Part shown: positions 1-64,000 of the stretch, piece after piece
Position numbering within the stretch: the first letter of the stretch is position 1
How the letters are laid out: every line of letters begins with the position of its first letter
Notes under the pieces: generated by a model
What the model was told of the DNA's origin: nothing
The model's input: only the letters and a program-made list of their open reading frames with translations
Databases searched by the model: none
Assembly (NCBI RefSeq): GCF_027409185.1
Contig: NC_084463.1
Location: forward strand, 67,193,852-67,257,851
Direction of reading: 5' to 3'
DNA: 64,000 bases
Source of the DNA: Cynocephalus volans
Taxonomy: Eukaryota > Chordata > Mammalia > Dermoptera > Cynocephalidae
Made by a program: the position numbers and the translations under genes

Positions 1-19
1 ACCGGTCAAAAAAAAAGAA
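1..19 (+). repeat. Tail of a CYN SINE cut by the window edge
   Basis: The window opens accggtcaaaaaaaaagaaa, the 3' end of a CYN SINE (CCGGTCA plus A-tail), as in the copies at 39081 and 57906. Confidence 0.7.
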
Positions 20-608
20 AGTATGACTTCATCTTCTTATCTGACTTAAAGTTTTGTTCACTAAAGCTTGGCTTAATTATATATAGATATTCTTGGCCCT
101 ACATTGAGTGGTTAATCACGACTTAAATTAGCATGTAAGACATTCACATGTGTTCTTTTATGAAGAATTCATGCTGTGGTTCTAAGCTTATTTGTAGAGT
201 ATGTAGATGTTAGCTTTTCATTTTGTCTTTTTTGGTTTGTTAGTTGGTGTCAGAGTTGAAAAAGAGGTAGGTGTTGAGATTAAATACAGAAGAGTTAATC
301 TATTTTGACGTAATTAAATCTCTTTATTTAAACCTGCCTTGGGTCTGTATATTTTAGTGTAAGTAGAGAATTAAGTTAACTAAATAGCTTTAAGTAGTGT
401 CTACTTTGTCCTCAGTTGTTGAGGAAGGCTGTGAATTACACAATTAAAACAAAAATAAATTTGTTCCCTTTATAATCCTTAGAATTTTGCTTTTTCTCCT
501 GGGATGGATGTGTGATTTTTTTTTTATTTATGTTGTATGTCACGTGTGATTTTGTAATTCTGTAAAATTTTATGGCTTTTGTGTTTTACTTTAATTATCC
601 AATTCAAG

Positions 609-24697
<24,089 letters not shown>

Positions 24698-24849
24698 GGA
24701 TTAATATTTAACTGTGTTGCGTTTTTTTGTTCCTTTCTTGTTTTAATCGCACCCAAAGATGCTTTGATGGTCTCAAGGAATATCTATGCTCTCACACTAT
24801 AGAAATAATTGTTATTCATGCTCTACTTCTACGCTAAACACTTAACGAA

Positions 24850-24936
24850 TATGAAGGTACATCAAAAAGTTTGTGGAAAGATTCATATTATTTTTTAAAT
24901 TCATTTTTCCACAGACTTTTTGAAATACCCTCGTAT
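24850..24936. repeat. Palindromic MITE copy in the ATM 3' UTR
   Basis: The left arm gaaggtacatcaaaaagttt is mirrored by the right arm aactttttgaaatacc/ctcgta. It is one of five related ~85-bp copies in the window (893, 24850, 38045, 38650, 45567). In the mRNA it could fold as a long imperfect hairpin. Confidence 0.75.
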
Positions 24937-25319
24937 TCTCAAGTATATTCCTTGTTATTTTCAATAGGATCACTGACTTACACATTAGCTGGAAACAATG
25001 GAAGCAGCAGGAGTGATGGTTTTTCCTTTGGTATGAATTGGAACAAATAAATATACTGCTACTTTGAGGTGGCTTTTAATTAAAACTTGTTCCGCAGATA
25101 CTATATGTGAGTGATAAATTATTTGATAATGTAGAAAGGAAAAAAACTTCACATTTGTAACCATCTATCATGATAATGCTATGTTAAAAATAAGAAACAA
25201 TATTGAACACAAAGTAGTATTTAAGAAATGTGTTTGGATTTTCAGTAGCAAGATCACCCACTATTACTAAATAAGGACGCTGTTACGGAGAAAAAATTTC
25301 AAAGACACAGTGTAGTTCC

Positions 25320-25427
25320 TTTTTGTGGGTGGGGAGGAGGGTAGCTGGCTGGTACAGGGATTGAACCCTGGACCTTGGTGTTATCAGCACTATGCTGTAA
25401 CCAGCTGAGCTAACCATCCAGCCCTGT
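25320..25427 (-). mobile_element. CYN SINE, tRNA-Ile-like monomer, antisense in the ATM 3' UTR
   Basis: Read on the minus strand it begins GGGCTGGATGGTTAGCTCAG. The anticodon-stem region is GTGCTGATAACACC and the B box GGTTCAATCCC, followed by TACCAGCCAGCTACC. This is close to a full tRNA-Ile body with a GAT anticodon position. It differs from the GC-rich copies, which suggests an older subfamily. Confidence 0.85.
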
Positions 25428-27860
25428 AGTTACTCTTTCAAAAAGATGTATGTTGTACCATTTCATTCTGTTCTCTTTATTTCTGTATTGTCCATAACTT
25501 TATCTTTCTCTGATGCTTTCATATATTCTTCTAGTTCATGAATTTTCTTGTCAGCTTTATATAATCTCTACTTTAACCTATTCATTGAGTTTCTTCTTTC
25601 AAAAATTGTTTTTCATTTCTAGCTATATATCATTCTCCAGACTGCCTGTTATTTGTTTTTTGATGTCTAGTTTTATTGTTTTTAACTTTCAATTCCTTTT
25701 ATGTCACTAGTCATTTTGAACATCCATATTTTATAGTCACTGTAATAGTTCTATTAGATCAAGTTCCTGCTATTTGTATCTGTTGATTCTTGTACTTGGT
25801 GAACTGTTTATCCATTTTTGTCATTTTGAAAGGTGAGCTTACTTTCAGCACGGCTTTATCTGTGGGAATCTTGAGTGACCTGGGTTCCTTCCAGATAAAT
25901 TTTGTGTCCGCTTATGTCACATTCCAGAGCTGTCACTGACACAAGACTACTCTTACTTTAATTTCTTGGCTTCAGGGTTTCCATACCTCAGGAATAGCAT
26001 AAATTACTGAGGGGAGAGTATTCTCCCAGGCCAAGGCAAACACATTTCCTCATCTCCCTGTGATCTTAGGCAGAATATTTTGTTGATGCCCCTTTCACTG
26101 AGGGTATAAGCCTGCATGTGTCCCATCTTTGTGGCAGGGATGGAGAAACACGCCTTTAATTCCTGCTGCCTTTAGCAAGTTCAGGGTTCTTCATTCTCCA
26201 TACAGATGTTAAAGCTGAAACCCCTGTATTAATGAGATTAGCAAAGTGTGCTAGGACAGATAGAACATCAGCTCACACACTTACCTGTCTGGTTTTTAGT
26301 CCCCTTCATTTTTTACCCTAAAGATTTCTCCTTACTTTCTTATAAGTCCTGCTGTCTATTTAAAAGAGTGTTCCTTACATTTTATTTAGCATTTCTTTGT
26401 GTTTTGTTGGAGGGGAAGGGTTTAGGTATCTAGTTTTATATATATGTAGCTAGAAATGGAACACCTTTCTGTGCCCCATATGGTCTTATCAGATAAACAT
26501 CTTAGATAAAAAGCCACCTCAAAGTAAAACTGACTTGAGTATTAGTGAATATAATCCCTCCTACATCCTTAAGAAAGTGTTCATCCCAGTTGCAGAGATT
26601 AAGAAATGGGTGGTTGAACTTTGCTCTTATTTGTACCTTCAAGGTTATGTAAACACTTTTTTTCTTACGAAGGGTTGGCATTTCTTTTTACTGCCAATGG
26701 CAAGCACTCACTCATATCTGATATTCGTACCTTTTCTTCCCTCAAAACCAATCTCCAGAAATTTTTGGAAATTTATTAATTTCTTGGTTTGTTTTTGGAA
26801 AGCTATCCTGAAATTTACTTTTCATTTAATGTTGTATATCTTTTTCTTATAAGCTTCCTAAATAATTGGTATACATTGGTAGTTTTATTACTGTAGTGAA
26901 TCAAGAGAATGCAGTAAACTTAGAATGTCTTTGTTTAAGAAAGCCTTGAAATCTTCATGTGTGGAATAAAAAGTTATCAACTAGATCACAGTATAGTTAA
27001 AGTAATTTATAGTTAATTCTTGATAGTTGATAAATCCAACTAGGAGAAATATTTAATTCACAGATGACAGAATTAAGATTATAAATGATTTTGAGAAGCT
27101 GGAACACTATCTGGAAATGAGTAAGATAGAAAATTATCAGGAACAAACGAGGACAGGTTAGGTTTTTAAAATATTAATCATAGAATATTTGTTATATGCT
27201 GAGTACCTGACATACATTATATGCAGCATCTCTAATCCTTACAACGAAACCTTGCAAGATTAGTGATGTTATCCCAGTTTATAGCTAGAGAAAGTGAAGT
27301 TTGGAGAAATAAGATAACTTGTCAAGGTCAGAAGATAGTAAGCTTCAGGTACAAGTGTAAGACAGACGAGCTAAATTGAAAAGATTTTAGGTGAAAAAAA
27401 TCTAGGGTTCACGAGTTCACAAGGTCAGTGAATACTAGAGTAGAAGACGCTAGAAAAGCTAGTAAGTTACAGACTGCTTGAACAGTTGTGTCCAGATTAA
27501 GGGAGATAATAGCCTCCCTACCATGCTCCCCAAAGTATCTACCTAATCAGTAAGTACATAAATCCATGGTGATTATAGTATATACTTAAAATGTGTACAC
27601 TTGGAAATGCTAAAAATTTAAATATGGTCCAAAGCAAATAAAAGCAAAGAGGGAAAACACTGGGCTTCTTAAAGATTAGAATAGGCTAATCTTTTTAAAA
27701 GTAGAAAGCCACTATAATGGTTTGAAATACAGAGGTATGTGCCATTTCAAGTATTTTAATAGCACCTTAATGAAATCATATGCTTTATGTACATTTGTTA
27801 GTACTATGAATGTATTTCTTTACTACAGTGTTACCTGAATCTATTATAAAATATTTTTTG

Positions 27861-27866
27861 AATAAA
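27861..27866 (+). promoter_or_regulatory. ATM: Probable distal ATM poly(A) signal AATAAA
   Basis: The context is ttttttgaataaataatcct, with a GT-rich stretch (gtgtatgttg) about 15-25 bases downstream, as expected for a cleavage site. It is the most distal AATAAA before the convergent gene. Use of this site is inferred. Confidence 0.55.
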
Positions 27867-27885
27867 TAATCCTAAAAGAAAGTGT

Positions 27886-29464
27886 ATGTTGAGACTCATT
27901 CACTTTATTCAAATATTTGGGTGTTCTGCATGTCAGGCATGGGGCTAGTCCCTAGGGAGACAACAGTGAGCAAGGCCTGCCTAGTCTGCCTGTGTAGAGC
28001 TCACAGCCTGGGGACAGTAGGCACCTGATGGTGCAGTGTGAACTGGGGAGCCTACTACAAAGAACTGGTCTGGTATGCTGTGTCTCAGTCTAAATATTAT
28101 AGTACTTTTCCTTAATTACCTCTTGACAAAGGCAAATTAATATTCCTTCTTTGGATATAGAAAGTGATCCAGTTGACATTTCTAAAGTCGAAAAGATCTG
28201 TAGTAGATTATAACAAGTACAAAGATCCTGATATCCTAAATGTGAAGTTTGCTTTCCATCTGTTTATCTTACTTTTTAATAAATTCAGTTCTTTTCAGAG
28301 TTTCAGGCTCTTTTTTCTAGTTTCTGACAAAATGTATTTTGTATAAATACAGTAGAGTCAAAGTTTTCACAAAGATTAGATTCAGAATTTGGTAAGGTGA
28401 AGATCTCATATAATGGAAATCATCCCCTGAAAAATCCCTTACTTTGCCCTTAAAGGACAGCATACATAGTAAAAAAAAGTTTTACTTTCATAGTTTATGG
28501 TTCAAAAGCAGTGGGTCTCAACCAGGGGTGATTCTGGCTCCTCACTTGATATTTTCAAACCCAAATTTTTGTTATTCTGATGGGTACAAAATGGCATCAT
28601 TGTTTGTACCTTAATTACTAGGGAGATTAAACTTTTTTATATGTGATTGTTGGTCGGTATGATTTTCTCTTTGATGACTTGCCTCTACATGTTCTTTGAC
28701 AATATTTCTACTAGCCCTTTGTTGGTTATATAACATCTTTGCTAATATTTTTTTCCCATTCTGTGGCTTGTCTTTTCATTCTCTTAATGGAGTTTTTTTG
28801 GTTAACAGATGTTTTTATCAGTGTTTTCATTTCATTCACTGCAGCCCTGGCCAAAATCTTTATTGCAGCGTCCTGCGAGACCCCAGCCAGATCCATATAG
28901 CTAAACCACTGCCAGATTCTTGACACTCAGAAACTGTGAGATAACAAATGTTTGTTGTATTAAGCTGCTAAGTCATGGGATATTTACTGTGTATCAATAG
29001 ATAACTGATTGACTGCTCTGACCTGAAAGAGGGAATAAGAATCCAAAGAGTTGTATGCAGGGTAGGGAAGGCAAGTTGCAGGCCCCCAAAAGAACTGAGA
29101 TTAGGGGAAGGATCTAGAAAGAAAAATGTAAAAAGGAAAGGGAAACTGATGAAACAAGTAAAGAGAAAAATGCAAACAAGGAAAGAACATCATAGAATAA
29201 AGAACTGTTAGATGAAATAAGAGTAGGAGAGAAACAGAAAGGAAAAGACAACTATGATGAGTAAGCAGGCAGAAAATCAAGAGGAGGAAGGAAACAAGGT
29301 ATAGAGGAAGAAAATGGAGAAATGAAAGGATAAGGCAAAGTGGGAGAGGGAAGGAAGAAGCAAGGTGCATTTGAATATAGGATGAATGGGCAAAGCTCTG
29401 GCTTACATGAATGCGCTAAATGCCTCAAAGAAAGAAGGAAAATAATCAATGTGAAGGTTTTCTG
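27886..29464. other. Intergenic gap between convergent ATM and C11orf65
   Basis: An L2-like fragment (about 27895-28035) is followed by unassigned sequence, a MER5-like start (28510-28545) and an L1 ORF2 3' fragment on the minus strand (about 28570-28810). Next comes an MLT1-type LTR end (about 28820-29010; 'aaatgtttgttgtattaagc'). A purine-rich low-complexity tract fills 29090-29380. No gene is seen. Confidence 0.6.
29090..29380. repeat. Polypurine (GA-rich) low-complexity tract
   Basis: The plus strand is strongly A+G biased (gaaagaaaaatgtaaaaagg, gaggaaggaaacaagg, aggaagaagc). The minus-strand open frames here, rich in Leu, Pro, Phe and Ser, arise from this composition and are not genes. 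Confidence 0.75.
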
Positions 29465-29724
29465 CACCTAAATATATTATCTTTATTTGTGATTGTTAGA
29501 ATACTACAGTTTCTCAGAATACCAGGAATAATTTCAGTGTTTTCTATGACCACTGTATTCAGTCGAGTGTTCTATTTCTGTTCATCTTCCTTCCTTAACT
29601 GGGCTACATTCTGTGCCAAGAATATATATACACGTTACTCCAGTCAGAATAAGCTGTCTCTTGGCTATAACTGATACTTGCAGGGCTTGAAGAGCTATAA
29701 CTCAGAAAAGAAAGTACTTTATAT
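29465..29724 (-). other. C11orf65: C11orf65 3' UTR (approximate)
   Basis: Lies downstream of the TAA at 29725-29727 on the minus strand. The first convincing AATAAA on that strand is the complement of TTTATT at 29482-29487. The end near 29465 is inferred from this signal only. Confidence 0.5.
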
Positions 29725-61491
<31,767 letters not shown>

Positions 61492-61794
61492 CTGAAGGTT
61501 TCAAACACACATGATTTTATGGTCAAAACTAGATTTTCCAATTCTAATTAGTTTTTTGCCTAATTAGGGCAAAAACGAGTAAAAATCATAAAATAGATTT
61601 TATGTATGTACCCTAGATTTTAGAAATATTATTCACTCAGGATTTGCTTTGACAAGCTAGGTAATATTGGTATTATTCTCACAAAGAATTTTACCCTTGA
61701 ATTTTAATTGCAATCACTATCAACTATAAATAAAATATCTAAAACTTTGGTTGAGTCAGTATAATCTCCAGAGTAATCTATGAGAAAAACCAAT

Positions 61795-62035
61795 TACAGC
61801 CTACTGGTTAAGAACACTGAGTATAGCATAATATTGTCTGAGCTCTACAGTTAGTACCTACTAGCTGTGTGACCCTGGACAAGTTGCTTAACCTCTCTAT
61901 ACTGTTTCTTCATCTATAAAATAAGAATGATAGGAATTTACTCATACAGCTATGGTGAGGAATAAATGAATTAATATTTGTAAAGCACTTAGAACAGTTT
62001 CTGGCATAAGAAAGCACTCAATAAATGTAAACAGT
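61795..62035 (+). repeat. MIR SINE
   Basis: MIR core runs: tagctgtgtgaccctggaca, agttgcttaacctctctata and agcactcaataaatg. Confidence 0.87.
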
Positions 62036-62419
62036 TATTAGGATTACAGAAGCATCCTCACTCCAGTAGTAGTTCAACCAATTTACAAACTTTATCCACT
62101 TTCCATGTTAGTGCAAATTTTGTCAAGTAACCCCAAACAATTCTTCTATCTTGGAAAACTATTTCTTTGGTAACCGTCTCCTCATACACTAACCCCCCTC
62201 CCCGAAACTCCCTTAATAACTATTGGTAAATGCCTCCCACCCCTTTGCTTATGTTAAATAATATAAAATAAGTTCAAATTGAAGTAACCCAAAGTAACAA
62301 TGTAACAGTTTGAAGCCCCACTGCAATTGCGTATGAAAGATGGTGCAACCCATGTCAACACAAATAGTATGAAAAATTTATTATGATTTAAAATCTGAAT
62401 AGTATCTTCTAAATAAGTA

Positions 62420-62880
62420 GATTACTATCTACTGATGCATAACAAACCACCCCAAAACTTAAGTGTCTTAGAGCAACAACCATTTATTATTTCTCTCTTT
62501 CTGTGAATTGATGGGGGCGTCCTGCTGGTCTTGATTGGACTCACATTTGTAGCTGTAGTCAGCTGTCAGATCAGCTGGAGCTGGGTGATTTAATATGGCC
62601 TCACACATATATATCTGAGTATTCAGTGTGGATTGTTGGAACATCGGAGTGGCTGGGCCACTGTCTCCACACAGACTCTCAGTTTGAGCTTCTTCACAGC
62701 ATGGAGGTTTCAAAGTACCAAAGAGAGAAAGTGGAAGTTGCAACACCTCTTAAGGCCTTGTTTTGGAAGTCACACAGCAACACTTATTCTGCATTCTATT
62801 TATCAAACTCAAGTCCTAGCAGGCCTCATGAGGTCAAGTACAAAGTGTAACCCATAGGAAGTTCCATATGTACTATGGTC
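62420..62880. repeat. Old LTR-like repeat, family not determined
   Basis: Starts with ctgatgcataacaaaccacc and ccaaaacttaagtgtcttag, a mammalian interspersed-repeat text I recognise but cannot name with certainty. It abuts the ERV-L fragment, so it may belong to the same provirus. Confidence 0.5.
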
Positions 62881-62889
62881 TCACTCAGA

Positions 62890-64000
62890 GGTGGCCCTGA
62901 AGTACAACGGTGAAGGGTAATACTTCCAGGGGCAGAACCTCAAATATCATACCCGGTTGTGTATTGTGCCTAGAAAGAAAGACAGCCAGAATTACAGATT
63001 TACAGATGGGTAGGGACTGATGGTCAGGGAGTTTAAAAACGTGGTTAGAAAACTGGTGACAAGGTCTGAGGAAGAGGTAAAACTGAGCCCCTGATATGGC
63101 ATCATTCCTTAGGGGAACTAGCCAGCTACCTTGTGACATGTTGATTATTTGGAACACTTCATTATGGAAAGGGTAACATTTTGTTCTCACTGGAATTGAC
63201 ACTTTACTCTTCCATGTACACAGTGCTTCTACAAAAACCACCATCTGTGTACTTTCAAAATGCTTTACTCACTGTCACAGTATCCCATATTAACATTGCT
63301 CCTGATCAGAGAACTTGGTTCACAGCAAACACTACACACCAGTGGGCCCATGCTCATTGAATGTACTGATCTTACCTTGTTTCCAATCACCCTGAAGCAA
63401 CTGGCCTAATAGAACAGTGAAATGTCATTTTGGAGTCTCAGTTACAGTTAGACTTCCAGTGATAAATCTTTTCAGACTACAGTGATGTCCTCCATATTGT
63501 AGTAAATGCTCTGAATCAACAACCAATATATGGTGCTATTTCTCACATAGCTAGCATTCATGAGTCTGGGAATCAAGGGGTGGAAATGGAAGTGTCTCCT
63601 AAGTATCACCTTTAATTATCCACATTAAATGATTCCAAAGAAAATTCTGCTGCCTGTCCTTGTACCTTTGGGCTCTGCAGGTATAAAGGCCTTAGTTCCC
63701 ATGGGAGGAATGCTTCCACCAAGGTACACAACAATGGTTCCATTAAAATGGAAGCTTATACTGCCACCTGGCCATTTTGTGCTTCTCATGCCAGTGAACC
63801 AGCATGCAAAAAACAAACCAAAAAAATCAAAAAACAAAGGCAATTTCCGTACTGGCGAGGGTGATTAATCCTGACTATTAAGGAGAAAATGGGTTGTTAC
63901 TACCAATGGGGATAGGGAAAAAAGTGTCTGGAATTCAGGAGATCTTTTGGGGTGACTCTTAGTAATCCCATGTTCTATAAGAAAAGTTAATGAAAAATTA
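62890..64000 (+). mobile_element. ERV-L (class III) integrase-dUTPase fragment, decayed
   Basis: On the plus strand, about 63340-63590 reads as the end of a retroviral integrase core (EATGLIEQ, NALNQQPIYG, ESGNQGVEMEV) with several stops. About 63640-63870 reads as a dUTPase-like segment (GGMLPPRYTTMVP and LPPGHFVLLMPVNQHAK). A dUTPase downstream of integrase in pol is characteristic of ERV-L. It is opposite in orientation to the copy at 41470-44500 and is cut by the window edge. Confidence 0.83.

Larger units (their letters stand above)
24698..27885 (+). other. ATM: ATM 3' UTR (approximate end)
   Basis: The sequence after TAG 24697 remains homologous to the human ATM 3' UTR (for example 'gggattaatatttaa' and 'gatgctttgatggtctcaagg'). 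It carries a palindromic MITE at 24850-24936 and an antisense CYN SINE at about 25320-25427. AATAAA hexamers occur at 25046, 26965, 27637 and 27861. I take the last as the main signal because it is followed by a clear change in character; the end is inferred. MIR/L2-like fragments lie at about 27180-27350. Confidence 0.65.
61492..64000 (-). other. C11orf65 intron, upstream part
   Basis: A MIR on the plus strand (about 61795-62035), an old LTR-like segment (about 62420-62880) and an ERV-L integrase/dUTPase fragment on the plus strand (about 62890-64000). I did not find the first C11orf65 exon here. Confidence 0.65.

Noticed and set aside
29101-29467. Minus-strand frames rich in Leu, Phe, Pro and Ser (89 and 71 codons)
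   Set aside because: They are created by the polypurine tract on the opposite strand; composition is repetitive and nothing is conserved.

Overview
This is a vertebrate nuclear window from a placental mammal. It is AT-rich, with short coding exons, GT-AG introns and dense interspersed repeats. The tRNA-Ile-derived SINEs scattered through it (A box, B box, 'CACTGGCTGAG...CCGGTCA' body, A-rich tail) match the CYN family known from flying lemurs (Dermoptera). The likely source is therefore a colugo such as Galeopterus or Cynocephalus. The species call is inference from the SINEs; the mammalian assignment is firm.

Positions 1-27.9 kb (+ strand) hold the 3' part of ATM, the PI3K-like DNA-damage kinase. 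Fourteen exons were found at 609-816, 1818-1931, 2249-2407, 2882-3020, 4054-4136, 10921-11061, 11851-11967, 13052-13201, 15125-15290, 16639-16725, 20009-20123, 20872-20935, 24181-24317 and 24427-24697. They correspond to exons 50-63 of the human gene. Lengths and phases match the human exons, except that the last coding segment is longer. They encode the end of the FAT domain, the whole kinase domain and the FATC tail. The codon that is the stop in human ATM is GGA here (24608-24610). The frame stays open for 29 more residues into sequence homologous to the human 3' UTR and stops at TAG 24695-24697. This is the most notable observation in the window. The 3' UTR runs to about 27.9 kb and has gained a palindromic MITE and an antisense CYN SINE.

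Positions 29.5-64 kb (- strand) hold C11orf65, which converges tail-to-tail on ATM. Seven coding exons were found (61399-61491, 47704-47757, 47367-47567, 46206-46336, 37785-37955, 33617-33672, 29725-29876). Together they cover all but roughly the first 27 residues, whose exon lies beyond the right edge. All are intact and in phase.

The rest is intronic or intergenic repeat. It includes a near-full-length dead L1 antisense in ATM intron 54 (about 5.2-10.8 kb), older L1 remnants in both orientations, and L2/MIR fossils. DNA transposon remnants include a Tigger-like copy, MER5A-like pieces and five copies of an ~85-bp palindromic MITE. There are MaLR LTRs, two ERV-L pol fragments in opposite orientation (about 41.5-44.5 kb, -, and 62.9-64 kb, +), and a processed KRAB zinc-finger pseudogene (about 30.9-32.1 kb, -). 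Several young CYN SINEs have near-perfect target-site duplications. I found no CRISPR array, operon, functional RNA gene or novel multi-gene system.
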